Part shown: piece by piece, positions 25,059-33,157 of the stretch
Numbering within the stretch: the stretch's first letter is position 1
Layout: each line of letters opens with the position of its first letter
Assembly (NCBI RefSeq): GCF_048595215.1
Contig: NZ_JBMDWJ010000150.1
Location: 1 to 64,000, forward strand
Length of the DNA stretch: 64,000 nucleotides
Origin: Siphonobacter sp048595215
GTDB lineage: Bacteria; Bacteroidota; Bacteroidia; Cytophagales; Spirosomataceae
Direction: 5' to 3'
Notes under the pieces: generated by a model
What the model was told of the DNA's origin: nothing
Databases searched by the model: none
Seen by the model: only the letters and a program-made list of their open reading frames with translations
Made by a program: the position numbers and the translations under genes

Positions 25059-27491
25059 TTAGCGTTTACTGATTTTCAGCGTACTTAACACCTTAGGATG
25101 GTTTTCATCAATGGCTTTCAGGTACACGAGTTCATTGAGTTTGCCTTCCGCCCAGGTGTTGACCATATTGTCGTAATACGGGCTACCGGGATTTCCCGAC
25201 TGCCCACCCGGATATATACCGTAGGCCTTGGGTCCGTCTTTTCCCAGAGCCACCACCATTCGCCAGGAAGGTCCCCATTTACCCCGGAAGGCATTCGGCA
25301 CATCGGCACCGCCGCCCGCTACGACGTTGCTGCGACCAAAGGATTTCAAGGGAGGTACCAAGTGAGCAATCGTCGAACCTTTGACCGCTCCCCAAGCCCA
25401 GTTTTTCGAGGAATAGGTGCCGTACTGGCGGGTGAGCGAATCGACGGTCGCTTTGAAGCTAAGTCGGATAATATCCGTCTGGTTCTCTTTTACGTCCGCC
25501 GTTTCGACGCGATCAAACCATTTGGAATCCGGTTCTTTTAAAATCAGTTGCCAGAGCCGGTCCTTTTGCGGGAGCTGCAAGGGCTTTTTCGCATCCGTAG
25601 TAAATTCATCCCAAACGAAGAAGGGAAGGTTTTCCACCCATTTCTCAAAAATGGTAGGAGCTACGGCCTGCGTCGTATACTCATAATCCCACTGTTTCAG
25701 AGCCGTATACGTTGAATATTGGGCGGCATTGAGATCCCCCATCTTAATCTGCTCCAGTAAGGTGGGTAGCAAATCTCGGGCTAATACATTGTACGTATCG
25801 TTCTGTAATAAACGAAGGCTGTCAACGGTAGCCTGCTCCATGGCTTCCAGTCGTTCATTAATCCGAATGGCTCGGTTCGCCTCCGCAAACCGCCAGTGTA
25901 GATAATACGGATACGAATCATCGGTGGGGGCCTGATTGGCCGAACTTACGTAGCCCTGTTTAGGGTTTTTTACGTGCGGATTATGGGCGTGGGGAATCCA
26001 ACCCTGCCAATCGTGAGCCGCTTTCGAACCGTCCAGCAGGAACTTACCCTGTTCTTTCCATTTCAGCGGAAACTTTCCGTTTACCCAGAGGGCAATGTCG
26101 TTTTCATTACTGGCGAAGACAAAGTTTTGAGCCGGAGCAACGTAATGACTCAGAGCCCGTACGTAATCGTCGTAATTTTTCGAGCGGTTGAGCATGTAGA
26201 ACGTTTTGACGGGATTACCCGGCTCATGAGCAATCCAGCGAAGGGCCAGATTTGGCCTGGGATCATTCCCCCAGCGGGGCAGTGCCACGGGCCCATGATG
26301 CGTATACACCACGGTATCAATGACGGATGGTTTGTCTTTGACTTTGATTTCCTCAACCCGGAAGTCGGTTTTATACCACTGCCGTCGGTACAGGTATTCA
26401 CGCCGGGTCGAATCTTTAAAGACGATGGTGTACAAATCAGCCACATCGGAGCCGACATTGGTTTCACTCCAGGCAATGTCGTGGTTGAATCCAATAATAA
26501 TGCAGGGAGCCCCCGGCAGTGATACGCCGTAGGCATTGCTTTCGGGGGTCGATAGCTGAATCTGATACCAAATGGAGGGGAGCGTTAAGCCCAGGTGGGG
26601 ATCACCCGCCAGAATGGGCAAACCCGTAGCGGATTTCTCGCCCGCAATCGCCCAGTTATTGGAGCCGATACCCTCTACCCGCTCGGGCCAGGAAAGGGGT
26701 TCCTGCACGGAAGCCGTCCCTTCGGCATAGTCTTTGGGTACTTTGGGAAGGGGACTGCGTTTAAATTTCCATTTCGTTTCTTTAGGGATGATCGGACTTT
26801 CACGGTCGGCGTAATCGGGATATAAATCCTGGAGTACCTCCAGACCAAACTTTTGCAGCACATTGGTCAAGGCCGCATCGCCGTCGCGGGGCGTGGCCAG
26901 CGTATGCGTCATTTCCACCATCAGCAGCATAGACTTTTCGGGCGTCCAGGCTTCGGGCGTGAAGCCCAGCATTTTGTACTCAATGGGGTAATCAGCGGGT
27001 CGTAAATTGGACAGATAGGCATTGATCCCGTCACTGTAGGCTTCGATGACCCGGCGAATTTTCACGTCCTGCTGGACAAACTTCCAGGCTTCTTCGGCGG
27101 CTTTGACCGAACCCGTCCGGCGTTTGTACAAATCCAGGGGCAAGGCCTGCTCGCCCACTACTTCACTCAGGCGTCCGGCGGCGGAACGGATCGTCAGATC
27201 CATTTGAAACAGGCGATCCCGGGCCGTTACGTACCCTTGGGCGTAGTATAAATCGTGATCATTCTCGGCGAAAATGTGCGGAACCCGGTTATCGTCGTAA
27301 CGAATAATGACTTCTGACTCAACGCCCGGCAGGTGTATTTCGGCGTCGAGCATCTGGATGCGTCGCTCATTACTCCAAAATCCCGAAAATGGACTTAAGA
27401 AGGCCCCCAGGGCAGGCAAAGGACTAAATGAAGTGCCCAGAGCCCACAACAACCCACCCGTCAGGGCCAGACTAAGAACCGCTTTCTTCAT
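25059..27491 (-). CDS. Penicillin acylase family protein (Ntn hydrolase)
   Basis: This 810-aa exported precursor should self-cleave into alpha and beta chains and hydrolyse an amide, either penicillins or acyl-homoserine lactones in known relatives. The signal or anchor is at about residues 5-28. The new beta-chain N-terminus is Ser277 in EGIGSNNWA. GDPHLGLTLPSIWYQIQL and the oxyanion-type asparagine region follow, and the C-terminal block GGGADVPNAFRGKWGPSWR is conserved. The natural substrate cannot be decided. A -7 box lies about 30 bp upstream. The gene is downstream of, and co-oriented with, the LytTR/kinase operon but separated by 140 bp. Confidence 0.9.
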   Translation of the reverse strand: MKKAVLSLALTGGLLWALGTSFSPLPALGAFLSPFSGFWSNERRIQMLDAEIHLPGVESEVIIRYDDNRVPHIFAENDHDLYYAQGYVTARDRLFQMDLTIRSAAGRLSEVVGEQALPLDLYKRRTGSVKAAEEAWKFVQQDVKIRRVIEAYSDGINAYLSNLRPADYPIEYKMLGFTPEAWTPEKSMLLMVEMTHTLATPRDGDAALTNVLQKFGLEVLQDLYPDYADRESPIIPKETKWKFKRSPLPKVPKDYAEGTASVQEPLSWPERVEGIGSNNWAIAGEKSATGLPILAGDPHLGLTLPSIWYQIQLSTPESNAYGVSLPGAPCIIIGFNHDIAWSETNVGSDVADLYTIVFKDSTRREYLYRRQWYKTDFRVEEIKVKDKPSVIDTVVYTHHGPVALPRWGNDPRPNLALRWIAHEPGNPVKTFYMLNRSKNYDDYVRALSHYVAPAQNFVFASNENDIALWVNGKFPLKWKEQGKFLLDGSKAAHDWQGWIPHAHNPHVKNPKQGYVSSANQAPTDDSYPYYLHWRFAEANRAIRINERLEAMEQATVDSLRLLQNDTYNVLARDLLPTLLEQIKMGDLNAAQYSTYTALKQWDYEYTTQAVAPTIFEKWVENLPFFVWDEFTTDAKKPLQLPQKDRLWQLILKEPDSKWFDRVETADVKENQTDIIRLSFKATVDSLTRQYGTYSSKNWAWGAVKGSTIAHLVPPLKSFGRSNVVAGGGADVPNAFRGKWGPSWRMVVALGKDGPKAYGIYPGGQSGNPGSPYYDNMVNTWAEGKLNELVYLKAIDENHPKVLSTLKISKR

Positions 27492-27520
27492 GTCGATGTA
27501 CTGTACGTGATGTAAGAATA

Positions 27521-27528
27521 CAAACGTA
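27521..27528 (-). promoter_or_regulatory. -7 promoter box for the acylase gene
   Basis: On the minus strand this reads TACGTTTG, a perfect TAnnTTTG, 30 bp before the ATG at 27491. It suggests that the acylase has its own promoter apart from the kinase operon. Confidence 0.5.
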
Positions 27529-27631
27529 AGGGTTCTGACGGCAAGAAAAAAGAGTTTTTCTAGGGGATTCGGTACGTTACTCGGCAGGCGTATTACTTGG
27601 CGATTACGGCCCGCGTCGCATTTCTACGGCC

Positions 27632-28417
27632 TCACTTGCCCATCCATTTTTTAAAATCACTTACTTTTTCGCGGCTAACCAACGCTTCTTTTTCAAAGAC
27701 TGGTTTGAGCCCCAGAGCCAGCCGATTGCCAAAATACGGTTGAATCTGTTCGACACTCGCGTGCGTAACGATGACGCCCCGACTGATTCGAAAGAACAAA
27801 TCCGGATCGAGCATGTCGGTGAGTTCGTCGAGGGTATAGTCCACCAAAAACTTCTGTCCGGAATGGGTTTTAAAGAAGCTGAATCGCTCGTCGGTAAAGA
27901 AAAAGGCAATTTCAGCTACCTCTACGGATAACAGCCGTTGCCCCTGCCGTACCAGAAATCGCTTACGATATTCTTTCGTCTGCAACTGATTTCGCCAGAC
28001 CTGTAGTACCTGATCCAGGTTAAACGGTAAGGAAGGCTGTGCACGAGCCGACAGATCATGGTACTTGCGAAGCCCGCGTTCGAGTTCTTCCCGCTGCACG
28101 GGCTTAAGCAGGTAGTCGATGCTATTGACTTTGAAAGCCTGCAGGGCGTATTCGTCGTAAGAAGTGGTAAAAATGATGGTACTGAAAATATCGACCTGTT
28201 CGAAGATGGCGAAGCTCTGTCCATCGGCCAGTTCAATATCCATGAAAATCAGGTCCGGCTCGGCATTCCCTTGCTGCCGGTTGCCTTCAATCCAGTCAAC
28301 GGTTTCTTCGATACTCGCCGTCGAGGCCAGTACCGTTAGGCTGGGTTCGATTTCCTGTAACAAGCGAACCAGCTTGCGGACGGCTAATTCTTCATCTTCA
28401 ACGATTAAAACGTTCAT
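27632..28417 (-). CDS. LytTR-family DNA-binding response regulator
   Basis: The 261-aa regulator has a receiver domain at 1-120 with acidic DE pair at 8-9 and phospho-acceptor Asp60 in FMDIEL; K106-P107 in LLKPVQ completes the pocket. The LytTR DNA-binding domain is at about 155-258 (RQGQRLLSVEVAEIAFFFTD, then FRISRGVIV). LytTR proteins bind direct repeats 21-22 bp apart. Its ATG overlaps the stop of the adjacent kinase by four bases, so it is the last gene of a three-gene operon with two LytS-type kinases. Three repeat pairs of the right type (23822-23850, 30798-30826, 31005-31033) are proposed targets. Confidence 0.93.
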   Translation of the reverse strand: MNVLIVEDEELAVRKLVRLLQEIEPSLTVLASTASIEETVDWIEGNRQQGNAEPDLIFMDIELADGQSFAIFEQVDIFSTIIFTTSYDEYALQAFKVNSIDYLLKPVQREELERGLRKYHDLSARAQPSLPFNLDQVLQVWRNQLQTKEYRKRFLVRQGQRLLSVEVAEIAFFFTDERFSFFKTHSGQKFLVDYTLDELTDMLDPDLFFRISRGVIVTHASVEQIQPYFGNRLALGLKPVFEKEALVSREKVSDFKKWMGK

Positions 28418-29565
28418 ACTTCAGATACATTTTCAGTGAATAAAGGCAACAGAATTTTGAAGTGGTCGGGACCGTTGGTAATCTGCGGTTCCGGTTGATC
28501 GAGTAAGCGGTAACGGGCGGTAATGTTCGCTAGGCCTACCTGGGTCGATTCAACGACGCCTGGACGTTTGGCTTTAGTTTGTAAATTATTGCTCACCAGT
28601 AATTCGCCCGTGGGGGTTGTTCCAATGTGGATGTACAGGGGCTTGGTAGCCAGGATGACGTTGTGCTTCACCGCATTTTCCACCAGCATCTGAAGAGTCA
28701 GGGGTGGCAACTGGTACTTGAGATACGCTGGATCGACGGCTACATCCAGGTGTAACCCAGCTCCGTACCGAGTTTTGAGCAAGTGGTAGTACGAACGAAT
28801 GAAGGCCAGCTCTACCGAGAGCGGCGTTAGCTCACGTTCGCTGGTTTGCAAGAGATAGCGGTAGACTTTCGCCATTTCATTGACAAAATCTTCGGCTTTT
28901 TGCGGCTCGTCGGCAATCAGTGACGAGAGCGAGTTCAAACTATTGAAGAGAAAATGGGGACTAATCTGGCTCCGCAAACTCTGTAATTGCCCTTGTAAAC
29001 GGGCTTTTTTGAGCGTTTCCTTATTTTTCTGACTGGCCTGCCATTGTTCCAGGGAATAAAACACTTCATAAACAAAGACGAAGGTTAGCAGACAAAACAC
29101 ATCCCAGGCATACAGAAAAACGAGCGTGGGAGGCGTGACTTCCATACCAAACATCCGCTCAAACAGGCGATTCCAGGTAGGAATAACCCCTTGATTCGCC
29201 CGCATGGCTCCCAGCGATAATTCCGTATTGAAAAAGCCCCCTACGGCAAACGTCATTACGTAGGAATACAGAAAAAACGCGGATAAACCCGTGAAACACA
29301 GCGTCGTCCAGACAATTCGTTTAATGGTCTGCCGTAAATGCGGATACTTCCGGGTAATGCGATCGGCGACCTCGTTATGGGCTAGAAAAGCGAGTGTACT
29401 CAGGATCCCGACTACCAGTGTACCACCCGCAAACGTCGACCCCGTTTGCAGGTAGGGTTGCCCAATGAGCAAATACGCCATCAGGGGAATAATCCAAGGG
29501 GCGATGAAGGCGTACATCCAGCGACTTCGTGCCGTGGGAAAGCAGCGATGAATCAGCTCTCTCAT
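28414..29565 (-). CDS. LytS-type sensor histidine kinase (second kinase of the operon)
   Basis: The 383-aa membrane kinase has four N-terminal hydrophobic segments (about 20-150), a short coiled linker, the His_kinase domain with phospho-acceptor His204 in SPHFLFNSLNS, and an HATPase with N-box LVENAVKHN. It should phosphorylate the LytTR regulator that follows with a four-base overlap. It is a paralogue of the kinase just upstream (29562-30707), which has the same histidine position, and of the orphan at 42300-43388. The sensed signal is unknown. Confidence 0.9.
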   Translation of the reverse strand: MRELIHRCFPTARSRWMYAFIAPWIIPLMAYLLIGQPYLQTGSTFAGGTLVVGILSTLAFLAHNEVADRITRKYPHLRQTIKRIVWTTLCFTGLSAFFLYSYVMTFAVGGFFNTELSLGAMRANQGVIPTWNRLFERMFGMEVTPPTLVFLYAWDVFCLLTFVFVYEVFYSLEQWQASQKNKETLKKARLQGQLQSLRSQISPHFLFNSLNSLSSLIADEPQKAEDFVNEMAKVYRYLLQTSERELTPLSVELAFIRSYYHLLKTRYGAGLHLDVAVDPAYLKYQLPPLTLQMLVENAVKHNVILATKPLYIHIGTTPTGELLVSNNLQTKAKRPGVVESTQVGLANITARYRLLDQPEPQITNGPDHFKILLPLFTENVSEV

Positions 29566-30707
29566 ACCAATGGCAATAAAGGAAGTTCGACGGTATACCG
29601 TTGATCTTCCACCGACACCTGTACCGATTCACCCTGTAACAAGTGATAACGAGCCATAAGCATCGACAGTCCAGCTCGGTTGAGGGGAATAGTCACGGAG
29701 CGTTTTTGCAGGGAATTACTCACCCGTAATAGCGTAGGCGAAGTCGCCCGAATCTGAATGGATAACGGTTGTTGGGCCAGTACTACATTGTGTTTGATGG
29801 CATTATCGACCAGCGTCTGAAGCGTCAGTACGGGTAGGTACTGCGTTCGGGCGGCCTCGCAGACGTCCACTTCCAAGGCAATAGCCGATCCGTAACGCGT
29901 GTGAAGCAAATACGAGTAGGCTTGTAAAAACCGCAGTTCGGCTTCCAGCGTGACCAGTCCGCCGCCCGGCGTAGCCATCTGCCCGGCTTGCAACAGGTAG
30001 CGATATACGGTCGCCATCTCGTCCACAAAACGTTCCGCCTGCCGCGGATTATCGGCAATGAGTACGGACAAAGAATTTAAGCTATTGAACAGGAAGTGGG
30101 GATTTACCTGCTGTTTTACTTCTTCAAGCTGCATTTGTAACTGCTGATGTTCAAGGGCTTCGAGTTCTTCCTGATGAATCCGCCACTGCGTAAAGGCATA
30201 CACGCCCTCGCTTACCCCGGCCAGTAAAATGTTCATACACGTCATCGCCGCTAGTACCCACGGAGCCTGTGCGGGTTTGTAGGAATAGCCGAACCACTGC
30301 GTAGCACCCAACGCATACATCAACTGCTGCCCCAGAAAGAAGTTAATGCCTACAAACAAACTGATCATGCTACTCAGCCGCAGAACGGACTGGTGCGGAT
30401 GCGGGAAATACACGCCAATTTGCTGAGCCAGCCATTGTAGAAAAAACGCATCCAACGCGTTAAAAACGAACATAATCAGGGAAATGCCCAGCAGGTTCGT
30501 CCAGCTAGCCCAGTACAAGCTTCCCCAAAACAGGTAACAGAATACGGGCGTATACACGACAATCAATAACCAGAGCAGGCCACCCCTGAACAAATTGCGT
30601 TGTTCCAAAAAAGGAAATAATCGGGGCATAAACGGGTCCTGATTTTCAAACTTCGGTCGAATGTTCAGGGCCCTTGCCACTTGGCGTAGCAGCAATGAAA
30701 GGGGCAT
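29562..30707 (-). CDS. LytS-type sensor histidine kinase (first kinase of the operon)
   Basis: The 381-aa membrane kinase has four hydrophobic segments (about 40-170), a coiled linker, His204 in NPHFLFNSLNS and an ATPase N-box LVDNAIKHN. It overlaps the next kinase by four bases (ATGA). The two kinases feed one regulator, so heterodimers or two inputs are possible. Upstream lie two repeat pairs of LytTR type, suggesting autoregulation. The leader is long: the best promoter lies about 250 bp upstream of the ATG. Confidence 0.9.
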   Translation of the reverse strand: MPLSLLLRQVARALNIRPKFENQDPFMPRLFPFLEQRNLFRGGLLWLLIVVYTPVFCYLFWGSLYWASWTNLLGISLIMFVFNALDAFFLQWLAQQIGVYFPHPHQSVLRLSSMISLFVGINFFLGQQLMYALGATQWFGYSYKPAQAPWVLAAMTCMNILLAGVSEGVYAFTQWRIHQEELEALEHQQLQMQLEEVKQQVNPHFLFNSLNSLSVLIADNPRQAERFVDEMATVYRYLLQAGQMATPGGGLVTLEAELRFLQAYSYLLHTRYGSAIALEVDVCEAARTQYLPVLTLQTLVDNAIKHNVVLAQQPLSIQIRATSPTLLRVSNSLQKRSVTIPLNRAGLSMLMARYHLLQGESVQVSVEDQRYTVELPLLPLV

Positions 30708-30797
30708 TTCTTAGGGGCTTGGTCAGGGTAGGTAAAGCTACACTGGATTTAGTAAACCCCTGAGCCGGATCTACCCTGAGCGGGAAAGATTTCTGAC

Positions 30798-30826
30798 TGA
30801 ATTGTCAAAAAGGATACATGAACTGC
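30798..30826 (-). promoter_or_regulatory. Putative LytTR operator, site B (degenerate)
   Basis: TGAATTGT (30798-30805) and TGAACTGC (30819-30826) are 21 bp apart. The surrounding bases also match site A closely: both begin CTGACTGAA and share ACATGAACTG. Each half-site differs from the LytTR consensus at one position. The best -7 candidate (TAGCTTTA, 30733-30740) lies 58 bp downstream, about two turns further than at sites A and C. Confidence 0.45.
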
Positions 30827-30840
30827 GAACCGAGTTTCTT

Positions 30841-30927
30841 CTATACCCTATAAAGTACCGTCCAGACTCGGACTAAAGAGGTAGTGTATAGCGAAGCTGC
30901 TGGCTTTCGGTGAAGGTTCGGATGCAT
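30841..30927 (-). CDS. Possible 28-residue peptide ORF before the kinase operon
   Basis: ATG at 30927 runs to TAG at 30841-30843. The product would be basic in its first third and hydrophobic/aromatic in its last third, with no Gly-Gly leader or signal peptide. What raises it above chance is position: the ATG lies about 29 nt downstream of the start predicted from the -7 box at 30962-30969, which carries the LytTR site C. Codons include rare AGG and CTA. It may simply be leader sequence. Confidence 0.2.
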   Translation of the reverse strand: MHPNLHRKPAASLYTTSLVRVWTVLYRV

Positions 30928-30961
30928 AGTCGGGTAGCGTTTGGGTGGATAAAGATCCCTG

Positions 30962-30969
30962 CAAACGTA
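30962..30969 (-). promoter_or_regulatory. -7 promoter box with LytTR site C
   Basis: On the minus strand this reads TACGTTTG, a perfect TAnnTTTG, with TTTA 19 bp further up as a near -33 element. It predicts a transcript starting near 30956 that reads into the 28-codon ORF and the two-kinase operon. The distance from its upstream end to the operator repeat is 36 bp, identical to the glycosyltransferase promoter. Confidence 0.55.
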
Positions 30970-31004
30970 CCTCCTTCGTGCAAGGGGTTAAACGCTTCGC
31001 TGGT

Positions 31005-31033
31005 TCAACTGAGACAAGCCCTGCATGAACTGT
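31005..31033 (-). promoter_or_regulatory. Putative LytTR operator, site C (21-bp direct repeat)
   Basis: TCAACTGA (31005-31012) and TGAACTGT (31026-31033) are 21 bp apart. On the minus strand the distal half is ACAGTTCAT, a full WMMGTTNRK match; the proximal half TCAGTTGAA differs only at the last position. All three sites share CATGAACTG. Confidence 0.5.
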
Positions 31034-31119
31034 ATTTTAGGTAGCACCAGCCGAAAAGTTCAAGATTTTATTATACACAACTGATAATCTGACAGTTAAT
31101 CGTCCAATTGCTCGCACGT

Positions 31120-31146
31120 AGCCCGATACAATTGATCGGGCTTTTT
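31120..31146 (+). terminator. Intrinsic terminator in the intergenic region
   Basis: AGCCCGAT (31120-31127) pairs perfectly with ATCGGGCT (31135-31142) around a 7-nt loop, and T continues to 31146. No plus-strand gene lies immediately upstream, so it ends either an unseen small RNA or a premature cytochrome leader. Confidence 0.7.
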
Positions 31147-31378
31147 CGGCGATTCATCCCTCAGAAGCTTCACTTGAGTAGGTACGCTCCTTGGAAGCAG
31201 CCGGGCCAGGCAAATCTTTGTATCACCAAACCGATTTCTACTTGGTTAAGGGATTTAAGGAGTTAGTACCGTTCAACCTTTCAATCAACGTCTGGAGAGA
31301 TTCCTGCGATTTGAGTCATACCCAAGCGTAGGATCTCTCTTGTTTTCACCTTCACCTTTCTTATTCCTCTTTTCAATA

Positions 31379-32257
31379 ATGTTGGTAAAAATCCTAAAAG
31401 GGACCGGCATAGTACTGGGCTCCCTCGTCCTACTGCTGGGCATCGCCTACGCCGTCATTGCCCGAAACATTACGGAACGCGTCGAAAAAACCTACGACTT
31501 TGCCCGCGAAAGTTTTCCCATTCCTACCGACTCCCTGAGTATTGAACGCGGGAAACACGTCGCTCTCATCAAAGGCTGCATCGAATGTCACGGTGAAAAT
31601 CTGGCCGGAAAAGTAATGATCGATGAGCCGCCCATGGGCCGACTCGTTGCCACCAACCTAACGCGTGGAAAAGGCGGATTACCCAGCGACTACGCCGCCG
31701 AAGACTGGATACGGGCCTTACGACACGGCGTGGGCCATAATGGACGACCGCTCATTTTTATGCCCTCGCACGAGACTACCCTGCTCTCTCAGCAAGATAT
31801 GGCCGCCCTGATTGCGTACTGCCGTCAACTGCCCCCCGTGGATCAGGCCTGGGCTCCGATCAAACTGGGGCCCGTCGTTCAGGTATTTTCGTATCTGGAT
31901 AAAATGCCGCTGCTGTCGGTTGAAAAAATCGACCACCACCGAGCTCTTCTGACGCAGGCCGATACCAGCGGTGGTATTGCTCAGGGAAAATACCTGGCCG
32001 TATCCTGCTCGGGTTGCCATCAGCCTACCTTCAAGGGAGGTGAAGGGGCCGCTCCCGGTTCGCCCCCCGTACCCGATCTGACCCGTAGTGGCCACGTGGG
32101 TAAATGGACCCAACAGCAGTTCATCCATACCCTTCGAACCGGTCATACGCCCGAAGGACGTGTCCTCAAGAATGAAGATATGCCCTGGAAAATGACCGCT
32201 CAGTATCAGGAAAAAGAACTCGTGGCTCTGTACAAATACTTCCAGAGTCTGCCCTAA
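31379..32257 (+). CDS. Dihaem c-type cytochrome (membrane-anchored)
   Basis: The 292-aa electron carrier is held in the membrane by an N-terminal helix (about 8-28) and faces the periplasm. Two haem motifs are present: C67-x-x-C70-H71 (CIECH) and C210-x-x-C213-H214 (CSGCH), each with a downstream Met-rich ligand region (MPSHETT; MPWKMT). ATG at 31379 is preferred; TTG at 31340 would add residues without a feature. It resembles the cytochrome subunits that accept electrons from GMC dehydrogenases and is a paralogue of 55507-56481. A partnership with the GMC enzyme at 1376-3085 is inference. Confidence 0.85.
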   Translation: MLVKILKGTGIVLGSLVLLLGIAYAVIARNITERVEKTYDFARESFPIPTDSLSIERGKHVALIKGCIECHGENLAGKVMIDEPPMGRLVATNLTRGKGGLPSDYAAEDWIRALRHGVGHNGRPLIFMPSHETTLLSQQDMAALIAYCRQLPPVDQAWAPIKLGPVVQVFSYLDKMPLLSVEKIDHHRALLTQADTSGGIAQGKYLAVSCSGCHQPTFKGGEGAAPGSPPVPDLTRSGHVGKWTQQQFIHTLRTGHTPEGRVLKNEDMPWKMTAQYQEKELVALYKYFQSLP

Positions 32258-32451
32258 CCAGACCGCTTACTGGTATTCTAAATCAATACCTAAAGGTCTA
32301 TAAATGATCGCATGCTCCGTTCCTGTCTTCAATCGAAGTCGCTTTTTTGTGGATTCAGTACGCTCATTTACCAATTGACTCGAATCAGCCCTCCCCTTTT
32401 CATTCGTCTGTTCAACCTTTGTATCAGTATTCTATCAAACAACCTTCAATC

Positions 32452-33009
32452 ATGTCACGTTTCTCTGTATCTCTTTCGCTTAAAATGGTATTGTTTGGCC
32501 TAATCCTGCTGGTTAGCTCCTGTAAAAAAGATCCCGAACCCGTTGATCCCGATAACCCGGGCCAGGAACAGCCCGGTGGTGGCGGTGGTGGCAACAATGG
32601 TACTTCATCGCTGCCCTGTGCGGGAAAAGATTTAAAGATTCAATCTTTCATTTTTACCCTTACCGAGGACGAAAGCGGTGAAGAAACGGGTGGCGATTTA
32701 GTCGATGAATTTCCCGAATGTGCCAAAGATGATCGCATTCGTTTCGAGAAAAGCGGTAAGATCTCCGGCAGCGAAGGAAGTAAAGTATGCCCCCCCGACG
32801 AAGAGCCGGATACGGAAGTTCCCGTATCGGCAAACAGCCTCTGGAGCTATAACGCTCAAAATAAGACTTTTAAGATGTACGAGGAAGGCAATCCCAATGA
32901 GGCCGTTGTTTGGAAAGTAGATGAAGTCTCAAGCAGCTCGCTTAAGATCAGCATCACCGAAAAGTCCGAGGGCTACACCACCAAAATCGTTTTGTTCTTA
33001 AAACAGTAG
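32452..33009 (+). CDS. Lipocalin-like lipoprotein
   Basis: The 185-aa lipoprotein has lipobox LVSSC (Cys at about residue 20) after the signal MSRFSVSLSLKMVLFGLILL. A Pro/Gly-rich linker with six consecutive Gly follows. The body alternates strands with CAGKDLKIQSF, CAKDDRIRFEKSGK and SLWSYNAQNKTF, the general pattern of small Bacteroidota lipocalin-like domains. Three paired cysteines may form disulfides. The ligand is unknown. ATG at 32452 opens the signal; the frame upstream to 32347 is spurious. Confidence 0.7.
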   Translation: MSRFSVSLSLKMVLFGLILLVSSCKKDPEPVDPDNPGQEQPGGGGGGNNGTSSLPCAGKDLKIQSFIFTLTEDESGEETGGDLVDEFPECAKDDRIRFEKSGKISGSEGSKVCPPDEEPDTEVPVSANSLWSYNAQNKTFKMYEEGNPNEAVVWKVDEVSSSSLKISITEKSEGYTTKIVLFLKQ

Positions 33010-33020
33010 AAGTCGCACCT

Positions 33021-33060
33021 GAACGGACGTTTATGCCAACCCACGCGTCCGTTCTTTTTT
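33021..33060 (+). terminator. Intrinsic terminator after the lipocalin-like gene
   Basis: GAACGGACG (33021-33029) pairs perfectly with CGTCCGTTC (33046-33054), followed by six T. It lies 11 bp past the stop codon. Confidence 0.85.
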
Positions 33061-33157
33061 ACTTGAAAAATAATGAAAGCGGTGTTTCTCTTCCGCAACT
33101 GGATCACGACTAAGCGTGTAGCATTCCTTTTCGCACTCCTTTCTGATTTAACGCACC

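Larger units (their letters stand above)
30708..31378. other. Regulatory intergenic region between the kinase operon and the cytochrome gene
   Basis: About 670 bp without a large gene. It holds two putative LytTR sites (30798-30826 and 31005-31033), a perfect -7 box (30962-30969), a 28-codon ORF (30841-30927), a plus-strand intrinsic terminator (31120-31146) and an imperfect hairpin in the cytochrome leader (about 31293-31340). It is divergent between the minus-strand kinases and the plus-strand cytochrome. Confidence 0.6.

Noticed and set aside
31092..31100. Single LytTR half-site match (ACAGTTAAT)
   Set aside because: No partner at 21-22 bp on either side; it may be part of a short inverted repeat instead.
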